Assembly: GCA_040905865.1 (NCBI GenBank)
Contig: JBBDQU010000074.1
Span: 1 to 64,000, forward strand
Direction of reading: 5' to 3'
From: Alphaproteobacteria bacterium
GTDB lineage: Bacteria; Pseudomonadota; Alphaproteobacteria; UBA8366; GCA-2717185
Length of the DNA: 64,000 bases
Shown one piece after another: positions 16,905 to 26,112 of this stretch. Below the pieces are notes generated by a model. The model ran no database searches, had not been told where the DNA came from, and saw only the letters and a list, made by a program, of their open reading frames with translations. Within the stretch, counting starts at the first letter, position 1. Each line of letters begins with the position of its first letter. Both the position numbers and the translations under genes were made by a program.

Positions 16905-18038
16905 ATGTTCTTACCTAAACGGGAGGCAAACACGGCCGTGCGTTGCCTGAAATCGATTGGCGTCGTTGCGATGATCGCTTTTGCCGCAAGCGCGTTCCTC
17001 AATTCTTCTTCCGCTTTTGCGGTCGATTTTTCGGGAAAGAAAATCACCGCCCTCGTGCCGTTTAAGGAAGGCGGCGGCATGGATAACTTCACGCGCCTCT
17101 TCGCACCGTACTTTTCAAAATACCTTCCCGGCCAACCGACGATCCTCGTGCGCAACATGCCGGGCGGCGGCAGCATTCGCGCGAACAATTGGTTCCAGAG
17201 CAACGCCAAGCCCGACGGGTCGATCTATCTGGGCGTCGCGATCTCAAATCAGACGAATTTCGTGATGGGCGGCGACAAGGTCAAATACGATATGCGGCAA
17301 TGGGAATATATCCTGAACTCACCGCAGGGATGGGTGGTGCTCGCGCGTCCGGAAACCGGGGTCAAAGGTAAGAACATCCACGACGATATTACCGCGCTTC
17401 GGAACATCCAAGTCATCGAGGGCACCAAAACGCCGGCCTCGAGCGGCTTGACCGATTTTCTCGCTTTCGAACTGCTCGGCATTAAGAACGTAAAACCGGT
17501 GTTCGGCCTGTCGACGGGCGGACGGCGCAAGGCGACCTTGCGCGGCGAGCTCAACGTCAATCACGAAACCGGCCTGGTCTATCAAAAACGCATTACGAAA
17601 TACGTGAAAGCGGGCAAGCTCGTCCCCCTGATGACTCTGGGCTTCACCGATAAAAGCGGCAATATCGTGCGCGATCCGAGCTACCCCGATATACCGACCA
17701 TCGTCGACGCCTATAAGGCCGTGAACGGCGGCAAGATGCCCTCGGGAATTCTGTGGGAGGCTTACAAGAACCTCTACACCATGGCGGCCATGGCGACGAA
17801 CGGCTTCGCCCTGCCCCCGAAGACGCCGAAAGCGATCCTCGACGTTTACGTCGGGGCGGCGAAGAAGATCATGACGGACAAGGATTTCCTGAAAACGGCG
17901 GGCAAGACGTTCGGCAACTACCCGGTCTACTTCGGCGAAGACGCCAGGAAAAACTACATGGCCGCGATCGACATCTCGCCCGAGGTCAAGACGTTCCTGA
18001 AGGACTTCATTTCCAAGAAATACGGCACGAACATCTAG
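16905..18038 (+). CDS. Bug/TctC-family periplasmic solute receptor
   Basis: 377 residues with a signal peptide (basic start, hydrophobic VVAMIAFAASAFLNSSSAFA, cleavage near residue 42) and a TctC/Bug body: ITALVPFKEGGGMDNFTRLF at the start of the mature protein, then LVRNMPGGGSIRANNWF, which matches the family's P.GGG.D...R and GG...A.N signatures. These proteins bind carboxylates for tripartite tricarboxylate transporters or for sensing. No TctA or TctB membrane genes lie nearby, so it is an orphan receptor, common in Proteobacteria. AAGGGGTGCTTCA supports the ATG. It faces the minus-strand dioxygenase at 18204. Confidence 0.88.
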   Translation: MFLPKREANTAVRCLKSIGVVAMIAFAASAFLNSSSAFAVDFSGKKITALVPFKEGGGMDNFTRLFAPYFSKYLPGQPTILVRNMPGGGSIRANNWFQSNAKPDGSIYLGVAISNQTNFVMGGDKVKYDMRQWEYILNSPQGWVVLARPETGVKGKNIHDDITALRNIQVIEGTKTPASSGLTDFLAFELLGIKNVKPVFGLSTGGRRKATLRGELNVNHETGLVYQKRITKYVKAGKLVPLMTLGFTDKSGNIVRDPSYPDIPTIVDAYKAVNGGKMPSGILWEAYKNLYTMAAMATNGFALPPKTPKAILDVYVGAAKKIMTDKDFLKTAGKTFGNYPVYFGEDARKNYMAAIDISPEVKTFLKDFISKKYGTNI

Positions 18039-18193
18039 CAGGCTACTGAAAAACGCCTTGGGTGCCTTGCCTCGCCCTTCGAGACGCTCGCCCTCAGGGT
18101 GAGGCAGGCATTGAAACGATTGACCTCATGCTGAGGAGCGCAGCGTCTCGAAGCACGAGGTCAATCATGAAATCTCGTTTTTTAGCAGCCTGT
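18039..18193. repeat. REP-like palindromic element, about 155 bp
   Basis: The ends AGGCTACTGAAAAACG (just past 18040) and CGTTTTTTAGCAGCCT (up to about 18192) are inverted repeats with two mismatches. Inside lie CTTCGAGACGCTCGCCCTCAG and CTGAGGAGCGCAGCGTCTCG, again inverted. This arrangement is that of the short non-coding palindromic elements common between convergent genes in alphaproteobacteria. It fills the gap between the receptor and the dioxygenase and may also end both transcripts. Confidence 0.75.
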
Positions 18194-18203
18194 TAGAGCA
18201 GAG

Positions 18204-19136
18204 TCACCGGCCGCGCGGGTGCGCTTCCGCGCGCGATCCCTTCGGATCGTAGAACGGCTTGGTGCCTGCCGTTTGCAGCCGGTGCATGATGCGCCGCGCG
18301 TTCGGATCGAACGGATCGCGGTGATGCATGGCGCAGCGGTTGTCCCAGATGACGATGTCGCCGACCCGCCACGCGTGATGCCAGCTGAACCGTTCGTGCT
18401 CGGTGTGCTCGAACAGGCGGTCCAACAACTCTTCGGACTCCGCCACCGAATAGCCGTTGATGTAGCCGAGCGGCCGGCGCCCCAGATAGAGCGCATTGTA
18501 TTTCGTCTCGGGATGGGTGCGGATGATCGGATGGATCGGCCCCGGCGAACACGAAACATCCGTCACCGGCGGTGCATCCGACCGGATTTCCCCGGCGCTG
18601 GTACGGGTGTCGTCGCACTTGATGGTGCGGCCCTCGATCTTTTCCCGAAGCGCGCCCGGCAACTCGCCCAGCGCCGCGTACATGTTCAGGAACCCGGTAT
18701 TGCCGCCCCAGGTATCGGGAATTTCCATCGCCATCAGGATGCTCGCGTCGTAGGGAATGGGCGAGAACGAGGCGTCCGTGTGCCAGATGCATTCACCGTC
18801 GCCCAGCACGCCGATCTTCTTGCCGTTCGCGTCCTTGACGTTGGAAACCACGCGAACCTCGGGACATTCCCGATGATCGGCTCCCTCGCGAATTCGTTCT
18901 TTGTAATAGGCCGTGGTGGCGCCGATCTGCGGCGTGCCGAAAATCTTGCCAAACTCAACGAACTCGGGATTGGTGAGGTGCTGGCCCCGGAACAACAGCA
19001 CGATGTTATCGAGCCAGGCCTGGCGAACGGCCTTGCGGTCGTCCTCGTCCAGCAGGCGGACGTCGTCGCACTTGATCTCGGCCCCGAGGGCCCCCTCGAT
19101 CGGGATAATTTCGAATTTGGTCATCGTTTTGGTCAT
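18204..19136 (-). CDS. TauD/TfdA-family Fe(II)/2-oxoglutarate dioxygenase (third paralogue)
   Basis: A 310-residue relative of the pair at 5283-7055. Iron ligands are His119-x-Asp121 in GECIWHTDASF and the distal His in CAMHHRDPFD, with the 2-oxoglutarate Arg in RRIMHRLQTAG. The N-terminus FEIIPIEGALGAEIKCDDV aligns with the other two copies. It has a longer insertion before the ligand pair (YYKERIREGADH). Two in-frame ATGs lie four codons apart, and I keep the first. It is monocistronic, with the tRNA-His gene upstream. The substrate is unknown. Confidence 0.92.
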   Translation of the reverse strand: MTKTMTKFEIIPIEGALGAEIKCDDVRLLDEDDRKAVRQAWLDNIVLLFRGQHLTNPEFVEFGKIFGTPQIGATTAYYKERIREGADHRECPEVRVVSNVKDANGKKIGVLGDGECIWHTDASFSPIPYDASILMAMEIPDTWGGNTGFLNMYAALGELPGALREKIEGRTIKCDDTRTSAGEIRSDAPPVTDVSCSPGPIHPIIRTHPETKYNALYLGRRPLGYINGYSVAESEELLDRLFEHTEHERFSWHHAWRVGDIVIWDNRCAMHHRDPFDPNARRIMHRLQTAGTKPFYDPKGSRAEAHPRGR

Positions 19137-19215
19137 CGTGAAGCCCGTTATTGTTGGTTGTTGAGCCGATTATAGAACCGGCCCCGGGCAAGATTCAATC
19201 GCAGCGCAAGGAAAA

Positions 19216-19293
19216 TGGGGTGGCTGATGGGAATTGAACCCACGACCCCTAGATCCACAATCTAGTGCTCTAACCAACTGAGCTACAGCCACC
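19216..19293 (-). tRNA. tRNA-His (GTG)
   Basis: Read on the minus strand, the 7-bp acceptor stem GTGGCTG/CAGCCAC is closed by the extra G at position -1 opposite C73, the tRNA-His hallmark. The D-arm is AGCTCAGTTGGTTAGAGC, the anticodon stem-loop is CTAGATTGTGGATCTAG with anticodon GTG, and the T-arm is GTGGGTTCAATTCCCA(T). CCA is encoded at 19216-19218. Confidence 0.97.
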
Positions 19294-19306
19294 ACGAATG
19301 GGGCCT

Positions 19307-19335
19307 GATTTAGTCCCCTGCCCCCGGCGCGTCAA
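19307..19335 (-). promoter_or_regulatory. Candidate promoter of tRNA-His
   Basis: On the minus strand TTGACG (19330-19335) is followed by a 17-base spacer and TAAATC (19307-19312), placing the transcription start a few bases before the tRNA 5' end. Confidence 0.45.
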
Positions 19336-19430
19336 GCGCCGAGCGCGCCTCGTTTGCACGCGGATACTGGACAAACCGGCGCCGGTCGCGCATGAGTCTG
19401 CCCGGTATTTAATCAGCAGGGAAGATCGCC

Positions 19431-20603
19431 ATGTTGCAGATGGCCGAAAGCATGAGCCGCCTCGGTACCGAATCCGCCTTCGAGGTCCTGGCCCGCGCCG
19501 CAAAACTGGAAGCCCAGGGCAAAAGCATCATCAATCTGGGCATCGGCCAGCCGGATTTCAAAACGCCGGACCACATTGTCGAGGCCGCCATCAAGGCGTT
19601 GCGCGACGGGCATCACGGCTATACGCCCGCCAACGGCATCCTGCCGCTGCGCGAAGCGGTCGCCGCCGATTTCGAGAAACGCAACGGCGTCGCGGTGAAC
19701 CCGGACAATGTCGTCGTCGTGCCCGGCGGCAAGGTGACCATGTTTTTCAGCATCCTGATGTTCGGCGGGGCCGGGGTCGATATCCTGTACCCGGACCCCG
19801 GATTCCCGATCTACCGTTCGGTCATCGAATATTCCGGCGCGCGCGCCATTCCCATTCCGCTGCGCGAGGAAAACGAATTTTCGTTCAGCGCCGACGAACT
19901 GCTGTCGCTGATCACGCCGCGCACGAAGATGATCATCCTGAACAGCCCCGCCAATCCGACCGGCGGCGTGCTGGACACGGGCGAACTGGACAAGCTGGTT
20001 GCGGGGCTGGAAGCCCATCCGGACATCGTGATCCTGTCCGATGAAATCTACAGCCAGATGCTTTATGACGGCCGGCGGCATGTCAGCCTGATGACGTATG
20101 AATCGATCCGCGACCGGGTTATCCTGCTGGACGGCTGGTCGAAAACCTATGCCATGACCGGCTGGCGGCTGGGTTACGCCGTCTGGCCGACGGAGCTGGC
20201 AGAATCCGCCACGCGACTGGCGATCAACTGCCATTCCTGCGTCAACGCGCCCACCCAGTTCGCCGGGCTGGCGGCGCTGACCGGGCCGCAGGATGCCGTG
20301 CATGACATGGTAAAGGCATTCGACGAACGCCGGAAGATCATTGTCGAGGAACTGAACAACATTCCCGGATTCCATTGCGTGAATCCCGGCGGCGCCTTTT
20401 ACGCCTTCCCGAATATCGGCGGCACGGGCCTCACGGCGCGCCAGGCGCAGGACGGGTTGCTGACCGAAACCGGCGTCGCCACGGTGGCCGGCACCAGCTT
20501 CGGCGAATACGGCGAAGGCTTCCTGAGATTTTCATACGCCAACAGCGTCGAAAATATCCGCGAGGCCCTGCAGCGTATCCGGGTCTGGCTCCAGGCGCGA
20601 TAG
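19431..20603 (+). CDS. Class I/II PLP-dependent aminotransferase
   Basis: A 390-residue fold-type I aminotransferase, using PLP to move amino groups between amino acids and 2-oxo acids. Signatures include INLGIGQPDFKTPDHI, GYTPANGILPLREAVA, the NSPANPTGGVL loop that holds PLP, SDEIYSQMLYDG, and the Schiff-base lysine in LDGWSKTYAMTGWRLGY. A near-C-terminal Arg in GEGFLRFSYANS binds the substrate carboxylate. The closest group by feel is the AspC/AlaA-like class found next to glnB-glnA in Rhodospirillales. The start ATG at 19431 follows CAGGGAAG; an ATG three codons later is possible. A small stem (20607-20621) follows the stop. Confidence 0.92.
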   Translation: MLQMAESMSRLGTESAFEVLARAAKLEAQGKSIINLGIGQPDFKTPDHIVEAAIKALRDGHHGYTPANGILPLREAVAADFEKRNGVAVNPDNVVVVPGGKVTMFFSILMFGGAGVDILYPDPGFPIYRSVIEYSGARAIPIPLREENEFSFSADELLSLITPRTKMIILNSPANPTGGVLDTGELDKLVAGLEAHPDIVILSDEIYSQMLYDGRRHVSLMTYESIRDRVILLDGWSKTYAMTGWRLGYAVWPTELAESATRLAINCHSCVNAPTQFAGLAALTGPQDAVHDMVKAFDERRKIIVEELNNIPGFHCVNPGGAFYAFPNIGGTGLTARQAQDGLLTETGVATVAGTSFGEYGEGFLRFSYANSVENIREALQRIRVWLQAR

Positions 20604-20642
20604 AACGCCTAAAAATTAGGCTCCATAAAGATGAAAAAATAG

Positions 20643-21167
<525 letters not shown>

Positions 21168-21250
21168 GTCCGCCGCCACCCGGCAGTCAACGATAAAAAA
21201 ACCCGTCAAGACCCGCAATTTCTGGAACCAAGGGAATAGGAAAGTCAATA

Positions 21251-22660
21251 ATGTCCGATATTAAGAATGCCTTGAAAATGATCGAGGAAAACGACGTCGC
21301 TTTTGTGGACCTCCGTTTCACGGACCCGCGCGGCAAGTGGCAGCATCTTGGCATGTGCGCCCATGAAATGACCGAGGAAGCCTTCACCGATGGCGTCATG
21401 TTCGACGGTTCCTCCATCGCCGGCTGGCGCGCGATCAACGAGTCCGACATGACGCTGATCCCCGACGCATCCACCGCGGTCATGGATCCGTTCGCGGCGC
21501 AGCCGATGCTGATCGTTTATTGCGACATTTTCGAACCGCTCTCCGGCCAGCCCTATGACCGCGACCCGCGTTCCACCGCCCGCCGCGGCGAAGCCTACCT
21601 GAAATCCACCGGCATCGGCGACACCATCTATTTCGGCCCGGAAGCCGAATTCTTCATATTCGATGACGTGCGCTACAGCACGCAGCAGCACAGCATGTCC
21701 TACGCCATCGATTCCGAAGAAGGCCCCTACAATACGGGGAAAGTTTACGACGAAGGCAATACGGGCCATCGCCCGCGGGCCAAGGGCGGCTATTTCCCGG
21801 TACCGCCGGTCGACTCCGCGAACGACCTGCGCGCCGAGATGGTCACCGTGATGGCCGAGATGGGCCTGAAGATGGAAAAGCACCATCACGAAGTGGCGCC
21901 GTCGCAGCACGAACTGGGCCTGCGGTTCAACACGATGACGCGCGCTGCGGACGAAATCCAGATCTACAAATATGTCACCCACATGGTCGCGCATTCCTAT
22001 GGCAAGACCGCAACCTTCATGCCCAAGCCGATCGTCGGCGACAACGGGTCCGGCATGCATTGCCACCAGTCGATCTGGAAGGACGGCAAGAACACGTTCG
22101 CCGGGTCGCAGTATGCCGACCTGTCGGAAACCTGTCTGCACTATATCGGCGGCATCATGAAACATGCCCGTGCGATCAACGCCTTCACCAACCCGACGAC
22201 GAACAGCTACAAGCGCCTCGTCCCGCATTTCGAAGCGCCGGTCCTGCTGGCCTATTCCGCCCGTAACCGCTCCGCGTCCTGCCGTATCCCCTATGTCGCG
22301 AGCCCGAACGGCAAGCGCGTCGAGGTTCGGTTCCCGGATCCGTCCGCCAACCCGTATCTCGGCTTCACCGCGATGCTGATGGCCGGCCTCGACGGCATCC
22401 AGAACAAGATCAACCCGGGCGATCCGATGGACAAGGATCTGTATGACCTGCCGCCCGAAGAACTGGCCGATATCCCCACCGTCTGCCACTCGCTGCAGAT
22501 GGCGCTGGAAGCCCTGAGTGCGGATCGCGAATTCCTGAAAAAGGGCGACGTGTTCACGGACGACCAGATCGACTCCTATATCGCCCTGAAGATGGAAGAC
22601 GTTCAGCGTCTGGACATGACCCCGCATCCGGTCGAATTCGACATGTACTACTCCGTCTGA
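21251..22660 (+). CDS. glnA: Glutamine synthetase, type I
   Basis: A 469-residue dodecameric GSI that makes glutamine from glutamate, ammonia and ATP. Visible are [12 protein letters not shown], the metal-ligand strand [26 protein letters not shown], the ATP/ammonium motif [25 protein letters not shown], and the adenylylation site Tyr398 in [10 protein letters not shown], so activity is controlled by GlnE/PII. It lies downstream of glnB under the sigma-54 promoter and is followed by a strong terminator at 22697-22728. Length and all motifs are intact. Confidence 0.98.
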   Translation: MSDIKNALKMIEENDVAFVDLRFTDPRGKWQHLGMCAHEMTEEAFTDGVMFDGSSIAGWRAINESDMTLIPDASTAVMDPFAAQPMLIVYCDIFEPLSGQPYDRDPRSTARRGEAYLKSTGIGDTIYFGPEAEFFIFDDVRYSTQQHSMSYAIDSEEGPYNTGKVYDEGNTGHRPRAKGGYFPVPPVDSANDLRAEMVTVMAEMGLKMEKHHHEVAPSQHELGLRFNTMTRAADEIQIYKYVTHMVAHSYGKTATFMPKPIVGDNGSGMHCHQSIWKDGKNTFAGSQYADLSETCLHYIGGIMKHARAINAFTNPTTNSYKRLVPHFEAPVLLAYSARNRSASCRIPYVASPNGKRVEVRFPDPSANPYLGFTAMLMAGLDGIQNKINPGDPMDKDLYDLPPEELADIPTVCHSLQMALEALSADREFLKKGDVFTDDQIDSYIALKMEDVQRLDMTPHPVEFDMYYSV

Positions 22661-22696
22661 TCGCGGACCGGATACCGTTTCGTAAAATCGGGAACA

Positions 22697-22728
22697 CCCC
22701 CGACGGCATCGTCCGTCGGGGGTTTTTT
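22697..22728 (+). terminator. Rho-independent terminator of glnBA
   Basis: CCCCCGACGG (22697-22706), a 6-base loop and CCGTCGGGGG (22713-22722) form a perfect 10-bp stem followed by six T residues. It starts 37 bases past the glnA stop. Confidence 0.95.
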
Positions 22729-22762
22729 CACGCCGTTCCATCCCGTTCGGTGCAGGGCCGCG

Positions 22763-23005
22763 TCAGGGTAGCGGCACCAGCATCTCCGCCCCGCCGTAAC
22801 CATGCACCAGGTCGTGCGCCCGCACGGTCACCCGGTCGACCCCGGCCGGAACGGACACCCCTGGCGGCGACCGGGTAAACGGCTGCTCGTCCTCATGCGG
22901 ATGCAGCAGGACACGGGTGCCCGGCACCGTGCCGTCCGGCGCCGCCACATCCCACTTGTCCGCATAATGCTTCCGGCGTTCACCGGCAACAGCGCGATCA
23001 GGCAA
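22763..23005 (-). CDS. Small conserved-looking hypothetical protein
   Basis: An 80-residue frame starting at a TTG. Its composition looks real: HYADKWDVAAPDGTV, TRVLLHPHEDEQPF with several His and acidic residues, and a hydrophobic-charged end VTVRAHDLVHGYGGAEM. This pattern suggests a small beta-sandwich domain, as in exported immunoglobulin-like or superoxide-reductase-like proteins. No ATG fits. The frame just upstream (a short run ending GRLARYMNLAVA-stop) is in another phase, so the gene may have lost its true N-terminus by frameshift. I do not assign a function. It is convergent with glnA. Confidence 0.5.
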   Translation of the reverse strand: MPDRAVAGERRKHYADKWDVAAPDGTVPGTRVLLHPHEDEQPFTRSPPGVSVPAGVDRVTVRAHDLVHGYGGAEMLVPLP

Positions 23006-23289
23006 CGGCCAGGTTCATGTAACGCGCCAGTCTCCCAAAGTCGCTTTCCACGATTTTACCGCCTCGCAGTCTCGGGAAGAGTTTCTCTTTCTACATCCAG
23101 GATAAGTAAATTAATCTCGTAGTATTAATATTTACAGATTAAACATGTGTAATAAATTTCCATTACCGGAGTTTAATTACACTTATGCTCTGTATATTTT
23201 TCCTATCTTTAAATAAAAATTTTTCTACGTTTTGTTTTGCTTCATGTATAATTTTTTAATATTATGTTTCTGAAATCAGGAACCATGTA
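23006..23289. other. AT-rich intergenic region
   Basis: 284 bases, far more AT-rich than the surroundings, without a gene. A perfect -10 box TATAAT lies at 23247-23252, 38 bases before the next start codon, but no good -35 element accompanies it. It may be the promoter of the gene at 23290. Confidence 0.4.
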
Positions 23290-23694
23290 ATGCACAAACA
23301 AGCCACCGATCTGAAACATGTCATGGAAGACCTGATCGCGACGGAAATCCGCCGTCTCGTCGCGCAGGCCGATGTCTATGTTTTCGCGCTCTACGATCCG
23401 CGCGACCCGGACGGGGGTCCCGTCGATTTCCGCTGCTATCAGCGCGAGGAAGGCTCGCGCTCAATCAAGGTCGACGTCCAGTTCGATTTCGACGGCATCG
23501 GCGCCTGGTATATCTGCCGGCGGCATGGCGATACCTTCACGGTCCGGCATATCATGGCGCATATCCGCAACGGCCATTTCCGCGGCGGTTCGGTCACCAG
23601 TTTCGAAGGATACTGGGAGGAATTCCCGCAATTCGTGACCGAGGACCGCTGGGTCAAGACCTTTTGCCGCAAGGAACTCGCCAATAATCCATGA
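23290..23694 (+). CDS. Hypothetical protein, 134 residues
   Basis: I do not recognise this protein. It has an acidic, soluble composition. An N-terminal helix (LKHVMEDLIATEIRRLVAQA) is followed by a mixed stretch with strands (VYVFALYDPRDPDG, KVDVQFDFDGIGAWYICRRH) and an aromatic C-terminal part (FEGYWEEFPQFVTEDRW). There is no signal peptide or membrane segment and no cysteine pattern beyond two isolated Cys residues. CAGGAACC lies before the ATG. Codon use is like the core genes although its upstream region is AT-rich. It precedes parE by 112 bases on the same strand. Confidence 0.7.
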   Translation: MHKQATDLKHVMEDLIATEIRRLVAQADVYVFALYDPRDPDGGPVDFRCYQREEGSRSIKVDVQFDFDGIGAWYICRRHGDTFTVRHIMAHIRNGHFRGGSVTSFEGYWEEFPQFVTEDRWVKTFCRKELANNP

Positions 23695-23806
23695 TCCGCG
23701 CGGCGGCTTCACGGACTCCGGCGACCATCTACCATATATTGGCCTCATCGGCCGTTCAGCTACCCTATGAGCTTGCCTCCACAGGTTCAGAATCTATAAT
23801 GGCAAC

Positions 23807-25798
23807 ATGGCAGACCTGTTCCAGAATACGGCAAGCAGCCGCAACACATCCTATTCGGCCAAGGATATCGAAGTCCTCGAAGGGCTGGAGCCGGTGCGCC
23901 GGCGGCCCGGCATGTATATCGGCGGCACGGATGAATCGGCGCTGCATCACCTCGCCGCCGAAGTCCTCGACAATGCGATGGACGAAGCCGTTGCCGGGCA
24001 TGCCAGCCGCATCGACGTGACCCTGCTGGACGACGGTTCGCTTGCCGTCACCGATAACGGGCGCGGCATCCCGATCGACCCGCATCCGAAGTTCAGGGAC
24101 AAATCGGCGCTGGAAGTCATCATGACCACGCTGCATTCCGGCGGCAAGTTTTCCGGCGACGCCTATCAGACGTCGGGCGGGTTGCACGGTGTCGGGATAT
24201 CGGTGGTCAACGCCCTGTCGGACCGGCTCGATGTGGAAGTCGCGCGCGACCGCAAACTCTATGTCCAGTCCTTTTCACGGGGCGCGCCGACCGGCAGGCT
24301 GCGCGACGAAGGCGCCGTCCAGAACCGCCGCGGCACGACCGTCACCTTCCATCCGGACCCCGAAATATTCGGCGAAGCCGCGGGCTTCCGGGCCAGCCGG
24401 CTGTACCGCATGGCGCGGTCGAAAGCCTATCTGTTCCGCGGCGTTGAGATCCGCTGGACCTGCGATCCGAAACATTTGCGCGGCGACGACAAGACACCAC
24501 CGACGGACATACTGCACTTTCCAGGCGGATTGTCTGATTTCCTGACCTCCACCGTCGCCGCGCGGCCGACCATGACCCCCACCGCCTTCACCGGCCGGGT
24601 CGCCGCCGATGACGAGGGCGGCAAGGTTGAATGGGCGATCTGCTGGCCGATGGACCAGGACGGCTTCGTTTCCTCGTATTGCAACACGGTTCCCACCCCG
24701 CAGGGCGGCAGCCACGAGGCGGGCTTCCGCACGGCGCTGGCCCGCAGCCTTCGCGCCTATGGTGAAATGACCGGCAACAAGAAGGCCGCGCGCATTACCG
24801 CCGAGGACATTATCGGCGGCGCCTGCGCCATGCTGTCGGTCTTCGTCCGGAATCCGCAATTCCAGGGCCAGACCAAGGAGAAGCTGTCCTCGCCGGAGGC
24901 CGCCCGGCTGGTCGAGGGCGCGGTCAAGGATCATTTCGACCTGTGGCTGGCGAACGATCCGGGCGCCGCAACCGACCTGCTGGAACACGTGCTGGAGCGC
25001 GCCGAGGACCGCCAAAGCCGCCGCGCCGCGAAGGACCTTGGCCGCAAATCCGCCACACGCAAATTGCGGCTGCCCGGCAAACTGACCGACTGCACCCGCA
25101 GCACGTCGGAAGGCACGGAAATCTTTCTGGTCGAAGGCGATTCCGCCGGCGGCTCGGCCAAACAGGCGCGAATCCGCGAAACCCAGGCGATCCTGCCGCT
25201 GCGAGGCAAGATCCTGAATGTCGCCAGCGCGACCGCCGACAAGCTGGCGGGCAATCAGGAACTGCGCGACCTGCTGCAGGCGCTGGGCTGCGGGTCACGG
25301 GGCGATTTCGACGTGGAGAAGCTGCGCTATGAGCGCGTGATCATCATGACCGACGCCGATGTCGACGGCGCCCATATCGCCGCCCTGCTGATGACTTTTT
25401 TCTACCGCGAACTGCCGGGATTGATCGAGAGCGGCCACCTGTTCCTCGCCCTGCCGCCGCTCTACCGTCTGACACAGGGAGCGACATCGCTCTATGCCCG
25501 CGACGACGCACACAAGGACGAGCTGATGGAATCCGGTTTCTCCGGCCGGGGCAAGATCGAGGTCAGCCGTTTCAAGGGGCTGGGCGAAATGCCGCCGGCG
25601 CAATTGCGCGAAACGACCATGGACCCGACGAAGCGCACCCTGCTGCAGGTCCAGGTACCGCGCAAACTGGACCCGGAACAGGCTGTCGCCGCCCGCGACA
25701 CGGCAAAATTCGTCGAAGCCCTGATGGGCCGCAAACCGGAAAGCCGCTTCAACTATATCCAGCAGAATGCGCCTTTCGTGACGGATCTGGACGTTTGA
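23807..25798 (+). CDS. parE: DNA topoisomerase IV subunit B
   Basis: 663 residues of a type IIA topoisomerase ATPase subunit, which with ParC decatenates daughter chromosomes. The GHKL ATPase part opens with LEGLEPVRRRPGMYIGG, then VLDNAMDEAVAG, DNGRGIPIDPHPKF and the lid loop GGKFSGDAYQTSGGLHGVG. The Toprim domain shows LVEGDSAGGSAKQARIRETQ and MTDADVDGAHI with the catalytic Glu and DxD, and the end SRFNYIQQNA is canonical. The length and an insertion-free Toprim domain favour ParE over GyrB. The ATG at 23807 is preceded by a weak ribosome-binding site. Confidence 0.95.
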   Translation: MADLFQNTASSRNTSYSAKDIEVLEGLEPVRRRPGMYIGGTDESALHHLAAEVLDNAMDEAVAGHASRIDVTLLDDGSLAVTDNGRGIPIDPHPKFRDKSALEVIMTTLHSGGKFSGDAYQTSGGLHGVGISVVNALSDRLDVEVARDRKLYVQSFSRGAPTGRLRDEGAVQNRRGTTVTFHPDPEIFGEAAGFRASRLYRMARSKAYLFRGVEIRWTCDPKHLRGDDKTPPTDILHFPGGLSDFLTSTVAARPTMTPTAFTGRVAADDEGGKVEWAICWPMDQDGFVSSYCNTVPTPQGGSHEAGFRTALARSLRAYGEMTGNKKAARITAEDIIGGACAMLSVFVRNPQFQGQTKEKLSSPEAARLVEGAVKDHFDLWLANDPGAATDLLEHVLERAEDRQSRRAAKDLGRKSATRKLRLPGKLTDCTRSTSEGTEIFLVEGDSAGGSAKQARIRETQAILPLRGKILNVASATADKLAGNQELRDLLQALGCGSRGDFDVEKLRYERVIIMTDADVDGAHIAALLMTFFYRELPGLIESGHLFLALPPLYRLTQGATSLYARDDAHKDELMESGFSGRGKIEVSRFKGLGEMPPAQLRETTMDPTKRTLLQVQVPRKLDPEQAVAARDTAKFVEALMGRKPESRFNYIQQNAPFVTDLDV

Positions 25799-25823
25799 CG
25801 GTATTGCGTGCGAATGCCGCGGA

Positions 25824-25952
25824 TCAGCCCCGCAGGGTATCGACAACCGTCACATCGGCGATGTCATTGAGATAGCGAATTTGGTGAGACCACAAAATTT
25901 CGTTGCATAAAAGTTCCGGGACCAGCAAAAGTGGTAATTGTGACGCCAAATC
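25824..25952 (-). pseudogene. N-terminal remnant of an alpha/beta-hydrolase gene
   Basis: On the minus strand a frame reads LPLLLVPELLCNEILWSHQ followed by IRYLNDIADVTVVDTLRG and a TGA at 25824-25826. This matches the typical start of small alpha/beta hydrolases (LLLxPGLLCDxxLWxxQ...AxxADVTVxDxTR), with the oxyanion-region G replaced by E and a stop where the lid region should follow. The frame has no start codon at the right place, and the catalytic part is absent. It looks like a dying gene fragment. Confidence 0.5.
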
Positions 25953-26035
25953 GGCATATCCCTTTAAATTTCGGCCTTTCGCACCATATTGAACGGAACG
26001 AAGCGGCGAATCGAGCGCATTTATGTTGACATGGA

Positions 26036-26063
26036 GGGGTAACCTCCTACGATCCCCCGCACA
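26036..26063 (+). promoter_or_regulatory. Promoter of the DEAD-box helicase gene, with internal dyad
   Basis: A perfect TTGACA (26036-26041), 16 bases, then TACGAT (26058-26063). The spacer contains GGAGG-GGTAA-CCTCC, a 5-bp dyad that could be an operator. The 5' untranslated region would be about 40 bases. The rest of the gap 25799-26112 holds only the hydrolase remnant. Confidence 0.55.
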
Positions 26064-26112
26064 TTAGACGATCCGGATGGATCGCCCATAACCATTACCA
26101 AATAAAGACTGT

